Below the pieces are notes generated by a model, which saw only the letters and a program-made list of their open reading frames with translations, was not told the origin of the DNA and did no database searches. The translations under genes and the position numbers were made by a program. 64,000 nucleotides of DNA from Methylomonas koyamae (lineage in GTDB: Bacteria; Pseudomonadota; Gammaproteobacteria; Methylococcales; Methylomonadaceae). The stretch spans positions 3,224,001-3,288,000 of the forward strand of contig NZ_AP019777.1 of assembly GCF_019669905.1 (NCBI RefSeq), given 5' to 3'. Shown here piece after piece: positions 55,531 to 64,000 of this stretch (position 1 is its first letter; each line of letters starts with the position of its first letter).

Positions 55531-55701
55531 TTAACCGCCGCCACCATCAGATAGCCCAACCAGTTGTTTTGAGGGAGTCTTTACCATTGACGTGCCGTTG
55601 TCGTCACCAGTGGTTGGGCCTCCATCAGGCTGGCTAAATACGTTGAAAGATAAAAACAGAAAAGAAGCTAACAGTAATGTAATTTTAACTAATTTGGACA
55701 T
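55531..55701 (-). CDS. small secreted peptide
   Basis: A 56-residue precursor: a strong signal peptide (MSKLVKITLLLASFLFLSFNVFS, residues 1-23) then a short acidic, Gly-rich mature part (QPDGGPTTGDDNGTSMVKTP...SDGGGG). AAGGAGG sits 5 bases before the ATG at 55701; another ATG lies directly upstream. No Cys, so not a lipoprotein. It is AT-rich and convergent with the TPR gene. A signalling or exported-peptide role is speculative. Confidence 0.6.
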   Translation of the reverse strand: MSKLVKITLLLASFLFLSFNVFSQPDGGPTTGDDNGTSMVKTPSKQLVGLSDGGGG

Positions 55702-55894
55702 CATAACCTCCTTAATCAATGCATGATAAATAGAGCACATTTTTTACATATTGTCAACAAAGCAAGTCTTGCAATCCATTTTATTTGAGTTAAACGCTAC
55801 TGATCAATCATAAATTGTTTCGGCATTTGATCGGCTTTGTTGCATAAATCGAGGCCAGGGTAAATTTCCCCTTACCCCGAATCGTCAGACGGAT

Positions 55895-56070
55895 TTAGGG
55901 CATGACCACGGTGATCGGCGTTCCCAATTGGGTAAAACGGTTCAATAACGCAGCTCGAATCTGCAACTCGGCGACTTGGCTATCAAAGACCCTCGCCTTG
56001 ACCCGTTCGCCCAGCAGCTTGAAGCAACGCATTTTGGTTTCCACCAGACTGCGGCGATGGTATACCCCCA
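55895..56070 (-). pseudogene. IS5-type transposase C-terminal remnant
   Basis: On the minus strand one frame reads HHRRSLVETKMRCFKLLGER, VKARVFDSQVAELQIRAALL and NRFTQLGTPITVVMP with a stop at 55895. This is the C-terminus of an IS5-type transposase; the rest is missing. GGCTTTGTTGCATAAATCG (about 55833-55851) looks like the element's terminal repeat. About 100 bases of Cys-rich unknown frame follow (56070-56165). Confidence 0.7.
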
Positions 56071-56187
56071 GATGCCGCTACTGCGGCGCCCCGCTGGTGC
56101 GCAGCGAGCGCGACCTCTGCGCCGATTGCCTGGCATACGCCAGGCTCGCGGCCAGCCTGGCGACCTTCAGAAACGCAACGAAAAGGC

Positions 56188-56504
56188 GGATATCAGCTCT
56201 ATCTGGCAATCAACGACATCGAACACAGCAAGACCAAGGTCAGATCGCCGCAAACAAATGGCATTTGCGAGCGTTTCCATAAAACCATCTTGCAGGAGTT
56301 TTACCAGGTGGCGCTGCGAAAAACCCTGTACGAGGACTTGCCCTCATTGCAACGCGATTTGGACAACTGGCTGGATGAGTACAATAATCATCGAACCCAT
56401 CAGGGCAAGATGTGCTTTGGACGAACTCCCATGGCCACCTTGATCAATGGCAAACAGGTCTGGAAAGGAAAACATTTCTAGGCCGAATTTAACCTGACAG
56501 ACAC
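56188..56504 (+). pseudogene. IS481-type transposase C-terminal remnant
   Basis: One open frame reads GYQLYLAINDIEHSKTKV, RSPQTNGICERFHKTILQEF and EYNNHRTHQGKMCFGRTPMA, ending at 56481. These are the C-terminal DDE-Glu and rve_3 regions of an IS481-type transposase; the N-terminal two thirds are gone. AACCTGACAGACA just after the stop probably marks the element's end. Confidence 0.75.
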
Positions 56505-56592
56505 TTCTAAAAATCCAGTAACTGTCAGATCGAGTTTGAAGTTCTACACTTTGTCAAATTGGTCTTACGCAGTTGTACGCCCATTCCTAGTT

Positions 56593-57734
<1,142 letters not shown>

Positions 57735-57833
57735 CCAGAACACGACCAGCGAACTTAACTTTTTTGCTGTGGAAATAACGCTCTGGCGTATTGCGGACTC
57801 CCCGCTAGCGCCGAGTTTCAATGTGGTGGTTAA

Positions 57834-59188
57834 CAGGCTGGTGAAAAACTCCCAAAGCTGCAGTCATCAAGGCGCATAGCCTCAGCAAACAAGTAAAATA
57901 GCGCATCTAAATTGGAGAAGCCCCCCATGCGCGGACACGATGCCATTCAAAATAGCTGGTTCAGCTACGTTAGCCTGGAAGACCGTATTCCCAAACAGCA
58001 TCCGTTGCGTCGTTTACGGCTACTCGTCGATGGCGTATTGGCCTCTATGGATGCGGTCTTTGCCGAATGCTACTCCCATACTGGCCGCCCGTCGATTGCG
58101 CCCGAAAAACTGCTGCGCGCCTTGCTATTGCAAGTGCTGTACACCGTTCGTAGCGAACGCCAGTTGATGGAACAGCTGGACTACAACCTGCTGTTTCGCT
58201 GGTTTGTCGGTTTGGGTATCGACGATGCTGTCTGGGAACGCAGCGTGTTCAGCGCCAACCGCGAGCGCCTGCTGTCCGAAGCACTGAGTCGCGAGTTTTT
58301 TGAGCGGGTCTTGGCCATTGCCGAATGGCAAAACCTGGTGTCCGACGAACACTTCAGTGTCGACGGCAGCCTGATCGAAGCCTGGGCCTCGCACAAAAGC
58401 TTCGTGAAGAAAGACGGCAGCGGTCCTGATAAACCCGCCGGCCGCAATCCCGAGGTCGACTTCAGCGGCGAAAAGCGCAGCAATGCCACGCATCAGAGCA
58501 CGACAGACCCCGAAGCGCGGCTTTACAAGAAAGGCGAATACACCGAGGCCAAACTGCGTTACATCACCCATGCCCTATCCGAGAATCGTAACGGCCTGAT
58601 TGTCGATGTCGAAACCACCCAAGCCACCGGCACCGCTGAAATCGAAGCCGCGCAAACAATGATCAAACGCCGTGTTCCCAAAGGCGGCAGCGTCGGTGCC
58701 GACAAAGGCTATGACCAACCGGCGTTCGTCAACAAACTCAAGACGCAAGACATCAAAGCCCATGTTGCTCGCAAAAAGACCGGCAGTGCCGTCGATGGCC
58801 GCACCGCGCGCGGCAAAGCGTACGCTCAAAGCCTCAAGCGCCGCAAAATCGTCGAAGAAGCCTTCGGCTGGATCAAGACCGTCGGGGGCCTGCGTAAAAC
58901 CCGCCACATCGGCTTAGCCAAAGTCGCAGGTCAGGCCTTGTTTTGCTTTGCCGCCTACAACCTGACGCGCTTGCTCAACCTATTGGTGTTCACGCCGAAA
59001 CCGGCGTGGAGTGCGCCCACCTAGGGCGAAGTGCGCCTGAAAACCGTCCACAGACGGCTTCAGGCGAATAAAAAGCCCTTGAAACAGGGGCAAAACGGTT
59101 GAAACTCGATGTCATGACCGATTTCAACACGAAAAAATCACGGAAACCGTGGGTAAGGGGAAATATCAGTGGGTTTTTCACCAGCCTG
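57834..59188 (+). mobile_element. IS5-type element, copy 2 (intact)
   Basis: A 1355-bp element with TIR CAGGCTGGTGAAAAAC and a TTAA target duplication (57830-57833 and 59189-59192). It inserted beside the truncated IS3 remnant in island 1. Same IS as 51125-52475, in the opposite orientation. Confidence 0.92.
57927..59024 (+). CDS. IS5 family transposase
   Basis: A 365-residue intact transposase. It has an N-terminal DUF772-like domain (RPSIAPEKLLRALLLQVLY) and catalytic motifs HFSVDGSLIEAWAS (first Asp), GADKGYDQPAF (second Asp) and KIVEEAFGWIKTVGG (Glu). The ATG at 57927 has GGAG about 9 bases upstream; an in-frame TTG at 57912 is less likely. It could mobilise both copies in the window. 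Confidence 0.92.
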   Translation: MRGHDAIQNSWFSYVSLEDRIPKQHPLRRLRLLVDGVLASMDAVFAECYSHTGRPSIAPEKLLRALLLQVLYTVRSERQLMEQLDYNLLFRWFVGLGIDDAVWERSVFSANRERLLSEALSREFFERVLAIAEWQNLVSDEHFSVDGSLIEAWASHKSFVKKDGSGPDKPAGRNPEVDFSGEKRSNATHQSTTDPEARLYKKGEYTEAKLRYITHALSENRNGLIVDVETTQATGTAEIEAAQTMIKRRVPKGGSVGADKGYDQPAFVNKLKTQDIKAHVARKKTGSAVDGRTARGKAYAQSLKRRKIVEEAFGWIKTVGGLRKTRHIGLAKVAGQALFCFAAYNLTRLLNLLVFTPKPAWSAPT

Positions 59189-59873
59189 TTAAACCCAAAA
59201 ATTGGAGCAAGTCGAGTCGGGAAAGCGCACGTATGGCGGCCACCGCGACGCCGACTGTAGTGGTCAACTTTTTTCGGACACCAAGATAGGTTGCTGAGCT
59301 GCCATTTTCATTTCATAGCCATTGGGCGGCAGGTACACATTCACCCATCAGATTTCAACCTGAAACAGGTGGTTTGGCCACATCAGGAACATTGCCGCGG
59401 TAACTCCTAATCCAAGGCATAAACTATCAGCTTAGAAACTCGAAATATCTCCATGATGACCATGCCAAAGCCCCGCACACCGCCGCCGGCTCGGCCCGGT
59501 TGGAACTACTCGGCCTATTTTGCGGAGCAGCGGGCCAGGATCAAGGATCTGCAACAAAGTGCGGCTGGAGCGGCCAAAAAACCCCTGATCGTATGGTGAG
59601 CTAGGTGACGCGGTAAAAGGCGGGGCATCTTCCTCGCGCTATAGCCTAAATACGCGCTTCAACTCGCCGCAATGGCGGCTGACCTGGCGATCCATTTCCT
59701 TCCGCATTCGATGGCCGGATCGGCGCAGTTCGTCTCACGAACAAACAGGAATGGGGTCAACAATTCAGCGTTTATCGAAATGGCGCTTGTCGAACCAGCA
59801 GGATCGCGTAGCCGGCAAATACCACCCGTTACTACAAAACGCCATTTCTTCTGGTGACTCTGTGGTGACTCAA
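59189..59873. other. island 1 right-end DNA with IS end remnant
   Basis: TAGTGGTCAACTTTTTTCGG (about 59260) resembles an IS terminal sequence without its element. A 48-residue ORF (59453-59599) is listed separately. Just before the att repeat lies a paired 9-mer TGGTGACTC (59852-59860 and 59863-59871), probable integrase arm sites. Confidence 0.5.
59453..59599 (+). CDS. possible 48-residue small protein
   Basis: MMTMPKPRTPPPARPGWNYS then AYFAEQRARIKDLQQSAAGA is a plausible small basic protein with one helix. No family recognised and no strong ribosome site; it is reported because its codon use is gene-like inside mobile DNA. It may be chance. Confidence 0.3.
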   Translation: MMTMPKPRTPPPARPGWNYSAYFAEQRARIKDLQQSAAGAAKKPLIVW

Positions 59874-59963
59874 AATAAAAAAGGCCTAGGCGAAAAACAC
59901 CTAAGCCTTTGATATATATGGAGCTGGCGATGGGACTCGAACCCGCGACCGGCTGATTACAAA
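59874..59963 (-). repeat. att repeat B: tRNA-Thr 3' half plus terminator
   Basis: Second copy of the tRNA-Thr 3' half (59919-59963) and terminator (about 59879-59910). It differs from copies A and C by a few bases in the hairpin and linker. It separates island 1 from island 2. Confidence 0.88.
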
Positions 59964-60066
59964 TATCAAATTTGCATTTAACACCTAATTAAATCAATGC
60001 CTTGCAATGTGCGCCGTAGCCAAAAACAGCCCTAAAAAGCCACAAACAAGCCATCAACCGGCCTGC

Positions 60067-60087
60067 GTAGCTACGTTTTAGCTACAG
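60067..60087. repeat. arm-type repeat, left end of island 2
   Basis: TAGCTACGTTTTAGCTACAG (60068-60087) is a tandem pair of TAGCTAC and matches the sequence at 61411-61430, just before att repeat C, at 18 of 20 positions. Matching ends suggest island 2 is one complete integrated unit. Confidence 0.65.
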
Positions 60088-60114
60088 TATGCCACCGACC
60101 CGTTGTGGCCTATC

Positions 60115-60181
60115 GCCTAACGTGATTTAATGACGGCGATGAAATCGTTACTAGTCATAGTCGCCTAGCTCTGCGTTAGGC
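60115..60181. repeat. attC-like integron recombination site 1
   Basis: 67 bases bounded by GCCTAAC (fits RYYYAAC) and GTTAGGC (fits GTTRRRY), which are exact complements, with inner complementary GGCGA/TCGCC segments offset by an extra base. This is the layout of a short attC site at a cassette boundary. No integron integrase gene is visible. Confidence 0.65.
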
Positions 60182-60217
60182 CTCACTGAACTAAAGAACT
60201 TCACCTCTGACACAAAA

Positions 60218-60652
60218 ATGGCCGTAAAGATTGTCGACGAAAGCTTTGAGGAAGGCACCCATGTCGAACTCGATCTTCTAATTACCACTATTGAGAAGAA
60301 TCGTGATCGTGTGCGATCTGTGGCCTCAATGCTACTAACATTCTCCGGTACGCTCATTTCCTTTGGATCAGCCTTTCTTCTTTTCGTAAGCGATAAAGCC
60401 CCATCAGAGCGCAGAACAATCTCAATCTTCGCTTTCGCAATTCTTTTGCTAATTACAGCAGCCGCACTTTCTATTTTCTCATCGTTTCTTCGAAACAAAT
60501 ATAGCATGTCGAACAAGTCTGAATTTACATCCGCGCTATTGCAGCTTTACAGCGCCGAGCTCAGACTCATAGGCGTTGCCGCGTGTTTCACAATTCTTGG
60601 CCTCACCGCCCTCGTAACTGCCGTGGCAAGCTTTGTAGCAACGAGGATATAA
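60218..60652 (+). CDS. three-helix membrane protein, cassette gene
   Basis: A 144-residue protein with a short soluble N-terminus (VELDLLITTIEKNRDRVRS) and three hydrophobic helices (MLLTFSGTLISFGSAFLLFV, FAFAILLLITAAALSIFSSF, FTILGLTALVTAVASFVA). It starts soon after an attC-like site and ends one base before the next ATG. The architecture loosely recalls SLATT-like or other small membrane effectors, but no family is recognised. Confidence 0.6.
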   Translation: MAVKIVDESFEEGTHVELDLLITTIEKNRDRVRSVASMLLTFSGTLISFGSAFLLFVSDKAPSERRTISIFAFAILLLITAAALSIFSSFLRNKYSMSNKSEFTSALLQLYSAELRLIGVAACFTILGLTALVTAVASFVATRI

Positions 60653-60653
60653 A

Positions 60654-61145
60654 ATGAACTCACGAAATCTAGTCGGCTTGCTTGAGTGCCCATTCAAGAA
60701 AGGGTGGATTGAGTTCACCTTCAGTGAAGGCGATCTCGTTCAGAACTTGCTTGAAAGCATTGACGCGCGCTGGGGAGCAGCGGCGCAGAAGAGGTTTCAC
60801 CTGAACTCGCTCCCCCGCTCTTGGGCCATCTTTTCCATCCAGGATGACGGATATATTGCACTTCGAAGGAGTGACCCCATACCAACCCGCGCGATCGAGG
60901 GTGCACCGAAACTACTAAACGAAGGCATGGCTCGGCATGCATACGATATCGGATCTAGCGAGGGATACTACGGATTACTAGATGTTTTCTTTCTTCAAGA
61001 CTACTGGTCGTCTGATAACTGCAGGACGCCACTTGATCCAGTGGAAAATTATCAAGTTGAACTACCATTTAAGCGAGATTATGCTGTCCCCAACAAGGCC
61101 TACAATGCTCACCTTCTCGCACTCGTGGCAATTGTGGGTGGATAA
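60654..61145 (+). CDS. hypothetical cytosolic protein, cassette gene
   Basis: A 163-residue soluble protein of unknown family, starting MNSRNLVGLLECPFKKGWIE, with WGAAAQKRFHLNSLPRSW and a mixed alpha/beta pattern. It follows the membrane protein gene with one base between them, so translation is coupled. Its stop codon lies inside the left arm of the second attC-like site, typical of integron cassettes where ORFs end at attC. Confidence 0.6.
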   Translation: MNSRNLVGLLECPFKKGWIEFTFSEGDLVQNLLESIDARWGAAAQKRFHLNSLPRSWAIFSIQDDGYIALRRSDPIPTRAIEGAPKLLNEGMARHAYDIGSSEGYYGLLDVFFLQDYWSSDNCRTPLDPVENYQVELPFKRDYAVPNKAYNAHLLALVAIVGG

Positions 61146-61226
61146 CGCGGCCGCTCAACGATCGGTCGGGCATGCAGAAGCTTTCCACTGAAAACCTGCA
61201 GACGCCGGTCAGCTCAAACGTTAGCT
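61140..61226. repeat. attC-like integron recombination site 2
   Basis: The site starts GATAACGCGGCCGCTCAACG and ends GGTCAGCTCAAACGTTAGCT. The 3' part fits the attC consensus pattern (GGCTTAACTCNRGCGTTAG), and the 5' TAACG pairs with CGTTA at the other end. The final 20 bases (61214-61233) are repeated in tandem (61234-61253). Confidence 0.6.
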
Positions 61227-61253
61227 TTCCTAATCAAACGTTAGCTTTCCTAA
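61214..61253. repeat. 20-bp tandem duplication at the attC 3' end
   Basis: TCAAACGTTAGCTTTCCTAA occurs twice in direct succession, duplicating the crossover arm of attC site 2 just ahead of the next truncated gene. Confidence 0.85.
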
Positions 61254-61266
61254 GAGGAGTATGTAA

Positions 61267-61413
61267 GTGACTGTCTCAGATATCTTCATGATCCTCGCGG
61301 TGCTTGTGGGTCCGGTAATCGCCGTGCAACTAACACGTTACCTCGACGATAAGAGAGAGGTTCGTGATCGGAAGCTCCAAGTCTTCAAGACGCTAATGGC
61401 GACTCGCGCATAG
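61267..61413 (+). pseudogene. truncated DUF6680-like membrane protein
   Basis: A 48-residue start of a gene: GTG at 61267 with GAGGAG upstream, one N-terminal helix (SDIFMILAVLVGPVIAVQLT) then YLDDKREVRDRKLQVFKTLM then ATRA and a stop. This matches the N-terminus of DUF6680-type proteins, seen in integron cassettes. The reading frame runs into the arm repeat and att C, so the rest was lost at the island junction. Confidence 0.55.
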
Positions 61414-61431
61414 CTACGATTTAGCTACGGT

Positions 61432-61522
61432 CAATAAAAAAGGCCTAGGTGAAAAACACCTAAGCCTTTGATATATATGGAGCTGGCGATGGGACTCGAA
61501 CCCGCGACCGGCTGATTACAAA
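61432..61522 (-). repeat. att repeat C: tRNA-Thr 3' half plus terminator
   Basis: Third copy: tRNA-Thr 3' half at 61478-61522 and terminator at about 61436-61469. It is the left boundary of island 3. Between it and the integrase gene lies a tandem CGTAGCACCAG pair (61643-61653 and 61654-61664), probable integrase arm sites. Confidence 0.88.
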
Positions 61523-61680
61523 TTTGAAGGCCCAGTGTTTTCTACTGATTAACCAACCTTAATCAACCTTTACAAAACAAATATTTACGCCTATCATTTC
61601 CTTAACGGTGCTACACCAAAAACGCTATTTTTTAATCAAATGCGTAGCACCAGCGTAGCACCAGAAAACGAGGGTATGTT

Positions 61681-62904
61681 ATGGCTACACATTTCAGCTT
61701 TACAAAACCACAGCTTGACGCCCTGCCCTTTCCTGCCCCGGGCGAGCGCGTTATCTATCACGACACCCACAAAAACGCGGCAGGTCTACAGCTTAGAGTC
61801 ACCAGCACCGGAAAAACCTTTTTTATTCAGCGGCGCGTAGACGGCAAGCCGGAGCGCGTCACCATAGGTAAATTTCCAGACTACTCAATTGAGAACGCCA
61901 GAAAAGAGGCGGCAAGGCTAACGGCCTTAATTGCTCAAGGTATCAACCCCAATACCGACGCCAGAGCCTTAAAGACCGAAACCACCCTGCAAGAATTGTT
62001 CGACAATTTTTTACAGCACCGGCGCAACAAACGCGGCGCGTTCCTGTCGGAGAAAACCAAACGCAGCTACCGTTACGACTTCGGCTTGTATCTGAGTAAA
62101 TGGAGCAAGCGCAAACTATCACAGCTCAAAGATACCGACTTCAGCAACCTACATACCGAAATCGGCAAGGAACACCCCACCACGGCAAACCGCGTAATAG
62201 CTATGGCTTCTAGCCTTTTCAGTTACGCCAACGAGGAAAGACTATTCAAAGGCGCAAACCCTGCCAGCGGTATCAAGAAATACCCAGAAAACCCGCGTGC
62301 TAGGTTTCTGCAATCCGATGAATTACCGGCTTTCTTTTCTGCGCTGGCCGAAGAATCCAACGAAACCTTACGCGATTACTTTTTAATTTCCCTGCTAACC
62401 GGGGCGCGGCGCTCGAATGTGCAAGAAATGCAATGGAGCCAGATCAGCTTTGACAGGGCGGAGTGGCGCATACCCACCACCAAGAACGGCGAGCCGCAAA
62501 CCGTTGCCCTAACCGCCGAAGCCTTGGAAATTCTACGAAACCGAAAAACCGATAATACTGACGTTTGGGTATTTCCAGGCACCGGCGCAACCGGCCACAT
62601 CGTCGAACCAAAGAAAGCCTGGAAACGGGTATTGGAACGCGCAGGAATTGACGATTTACGCATCCACGACCTACGCCGCACTCTTGGCAGTTGGCAGGCC
62701 AAAACCGGGGCGTCTTTGGCAATAGTGGGCAAATCGCTTAACCACAAATCGCCATCGACAACGGCGATTTATGCCCGCCTAGACATTGACCCTGTGCGCG
62801 AATCGGTAGACCGGGCAACCGGCGCAATGCTGGCCGCTGCTGGTGTTAAGCCCATCGGGGGAGTGGTAGAACTAAAAGCTAAATTAAAGAAGCAACAGCG
62901 GTGA
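61681..62904 (+). CDS. int: tyrosine-type site-specific integrase (DUF4102 family)
   Basis: A 407-residue integrase. It has an N-terminal arm-binding DUF4102 domain (residues 1-90; GKTFFIQRRVDGKPERVTIG), a SAM-like core-binding domain and a catalytic domain with SLLTGARRSNVQEM (Arg), HDLRRTLGSWQAKTG (His-x-x-Arg), SLNHKSPSTTAIYARL (His, Tyr nucleophile). Such enzymes integrate at tRNA 3' ends, matching the adjacent tRNA-Thr repeat. It is transcribed away from the att site. Confidence 0.95.
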   Translation: MATHFSFTKPQLDALPFPAPGERVIYHDTHKNAAGLQLRVTSTGKTFFIQRRVDGKPERVTIGKFPDYSIENARKEAARLTALIAQGINPNTDARALKTETTLQELFDNFLQHRRNKRGAFLSEKTKRSYRYDFGLYLSKWSKRKLSQLKDTDFSNLHTEIGKEHPTTANRVIAMASSLFSYANEERLFKGANPASGIKKYPENPRARFLQSDELPAFFSALAEESNETLRDYFLISLLTGARRSNVQEMQWSQISFDRAEWRIPTTKNGEPQTVALTAEALEILRNRKTDNTDVWVFPGTGATGHIVEPKKAWKRVLERAGIDDLRIHDLRRTLGSWQAKTGASLAIVGKSLNHKSPSTTAIYARLDIDPVRESVDRATGAMLAAAGVKPIGGVVELKAKLKKQQR

Positions 62905-62933
62905 TTGTCGTTCACAAAACCAAGGAAACACAG

Positions 62934-63164
62934 ATGAACAGAAACGCAGACATTATATTTACAGTTGAATCAAACCAATTCACGCCTAGAGCAAAGAATG
63001 GCGAGCGCGTGCAATTACGCCCAGGCCTACCCGCTGAGGTGGGGGATATTGTCGCCACTACCATCGACGGCAAGCTGGAACTTGCTTTGTACTGTGAGGG
63101 AATGCATTACGAAGCGGTTGAGGTCGCGATTTTTCGCAAACATCCAGCCGCCGCGCAGAGCTAA
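62934..63164 (+). CDS. small S24-like protein
   Basis: A 76-residue protein. FTVESNQFTPRAKNGERVQL, then PGLPAEVGDIVATTIDGKLE, resembles the beta core of LexA/S24 peptidase-like folds (the M-x-P-x-F...GD region) without a DNA-binding head. The ATG at 62934 has AAGGAA upstream; it follows int by 29 bases and is probably co-transcribed. The role in the element is unknown. Confidence 0.5.
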   Translation: MNRNADIIFTVESNQFTPRAKNGERVQLRPGLPAEVGDIVATTIDGKLELALYCEGMHYEAVEVAIFRKHPAAAQS

Positions 63165-63403
63165 TATTGCTCGGCAGTAATCAAAGCCAAAATTTAACCC
63201 GCTAGGCTTAGCGGCTGAAAGCTGGAATCGTCAACCAGTTGCGGATTATCCATATCGGCGGCTTTCACTGCTTGCCACCAGCCAACACTGGACGGCAAAC
63301 ATTATTCAAATCGCCCCCTCAGTTCATGTGTAAGGCATGGACTTTAATCCGGCCCTTTATGCTTTGCGCCTACGTTTAACTTGAACCAATGGAGGTTCAC
63401 GAC

Positions 63404-63610
63404 ATGGCCGAAGCTACAACTTCAAACGACGAGATTTTCAACAACACCGCCGCAGCGGAATACATCGGCGTCACCCCGCGCACGCTGGAAGTCTGGCGCT
63501 GCACTAAGCGTTACCAAATCCCCTTTATTAAAGTCGGTCGATTGGTGAAATACCGCAAATCCGCGTTAGATGCTTTTCTTGAATCTCGCACTGTAGATGC
63601 GGAGGTTTAA
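63404..63610 (+). CDS. AlpA/excisionase-like HTH protein
   Basis: A 68-residue MerR-like winged HTH. NNTAAAEYIGVTPRTLEVWR, then IPFIKVGRLVKYRKSALDAF, is the HTH_17 pattern. GGAGG sits 8 bases before the ATG at 63404. In P4-like elements this protein acts as excisionase or regulator of int. It lies between int and the primase gene, as usual. Confidence 0.85.
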   Translation: MAEATTSNDEIFNNTAAAEYIGVTPRTLEVWRCTKRYQIPFIKVGRLVKYRKSALDAFLESRTVDAEV

Positions 63611-63613
63611 GGA

Positions 63614-63769
63614 ATGACAAACAAAAAAATAGCCACCGGGGCGGGCGAGCCTCAAGCAGCTACAAAATCATTCAACGACCACCAGTTTAACCTGATCGAT
63701 TATCGAATCAAAGCCGTTATTCATCACCTAGCCCCCTGGTTTTTCCTGGTAGGGGGCTTGCATGGGTAG
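63614..63769 (+). CDS. small hypothetical protein upstream of primase
   Basis: A 51-residue ORF: MTNKKIATGAGEPQAATKSF, then IDYRIKAVIHHLAPWFFLVG. AAGGA precedes the ATG. Its end overlaps the primase ATG (63762) by eight bases, so it is likely a real leader gene of the same operon. Function unknown. Confidence 0.5.
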   Translation: MTNKKIATGAGEPQAATKSFNDHQFNLIDYRIKAVIHHLAPWFFLVGGLHG

Positions 63770-64000
63770 CGCTGTCGAATCCTTCAAAACGGCCATTCAA
63801 GCCCACGGCCTACAACCGCCGGAAACGATCCAACCCGGCAAGTTTCACCGTTTCGCCGGTTATGGCAAGAAACGCGGCGACGATGCGGCCTGGTGTAAGT
63901 TGTTCGACGACTTGCGCGGCGGCGTGTTTGGCGATTTTTCCACCGGCCTCGACGAGCATTGGCAATTTGAAACCGAACGCACCTACAGCGCCGAAGAGCG
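63762..64000 (+). CDS. P4-type primase/replication protein, 5' part
   Basis: The first 79 codons of a larger gene cut by the window end. AIQAHGLQPPETIQPGKFHR, then FAGYGKKRGDDAAWCKLFDD and GVFGDFSTGLDEHWQ, is typical of the zinc-binding N-terminal region of plasmid/phage primases (P4 alpha or TOPRIM type). The presence of int, an AlpA-like gene and a primase marks island 3 as a P4-like integrative element. Confidence 0.7.
   Translation, partial: MGSAVESFKTAIQAHGLQPPETIQPGKFHRFAGYGKKRGDDAAWCKLFDDLRGGVFGDFSTGLDEHWQFETERTYSAEE

Noticed and set aside
59672..59857. 61-residue plus-strand ORF near the end of island 1
   Set aside because: No start signal, no domain, and it runs through IS-remnant DNA.
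61140..61253. Promoter-type or IS terminal repeat explanation for the 20-bp tandem repeat
   Set aside because: It coincides with the 3' arm of an attC-like site, which explains its position better than a promoter or IS end.

Overview
The window looks like a chromosome segment of a GC-rich gammaproteobacterium. A methanotroph-like (Methylococcales/Methylomonas-type) host is my best guess. The reasons are the strongly GC-biased codon use of the core genes, a small exosortase/PEP-CTERM set, YajR-type and FemAB-like proteins, and abundant small palindromic intergenic repeats. No marker gene such as rRNA is present, so this placement is an inference.

Region 1 (1-31.9 kb) is mostly stable chromosome. 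It holds a Uma2 protein and a vapBC pair wedged beside truC, then a LeuA/CimA-type condensing enzyme, a PaaK-like ligase, an alcohol dehydrogenase and assorted metabolic genes. A LysR regulator diverges from a VOC-protein/EamA-exporter pair. A 1715-residue exonuclease-RecQ-UvrD fusion helicase follows, then a yajR-ssb pair. Next come envelope genes and a phospholipid-type operon (acyl-AMP ligase-ACP-acyltransferase fusion, CDP-alcohol phosphotransferase, CdsA homologue), and uvrA. Several MITE-like elements with terminal inverted repeats sit between genes.

Region 2 (31.9-38.2 kb) is an accessory pocket between uvrA and a conserved metallopeptidase/DUF938 pair. It carries a MntA/HepT-type pair, a second Uma2 gene, a second vapBC pair and a tightly overlapping three-gene cassette. 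The cassette encodes a HEPN-like protein, a ParA-like ATPase with a KGGVGR Walker motif, and a P-loop ATPase resembling the Sll1717 group. It is the best candidate here for an under-described, possibly anti-phage, system. A 5'-truncated YCII fragment closes the pocket.

Region 3 (38.2-48.6 kb) returns to chromosome: metallopeptidase, DUF938 methyltransferase, FemAB-like protein, phosphodiesterase, arylamine N-acetyltransferase, tRNA-Val(UAC), a GGDEF protein and a dicarboxylate symporter. It ends with an exosortase-type protein and its membrane partner next to two PEP-CTERM substrates, one of them a zinc metalloprotease.

Region 4 (48.6-64 kb) is a mobile-DNA zone. One IS5-type element sits just behind, and a second sits inside the signal-peptide region of, a secreted-protein gene. 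Three direct repeats, each a tRNA-Thr 3' half plus its terminator, divide the rest into tandem islands. Island 1 holds an AT-rich TPR protein, a tiny secreted peptide and an IS graveyard. Island 2 (about 1.5 kb) has no integrase, and its gene content looks like integron cassettes bounded by attC-like sites. Island 3 begins with a tyrosine integrase followed by an AlpA-like excisionase/regulator and the start of a P4-type primase gene, and runs off the window end.
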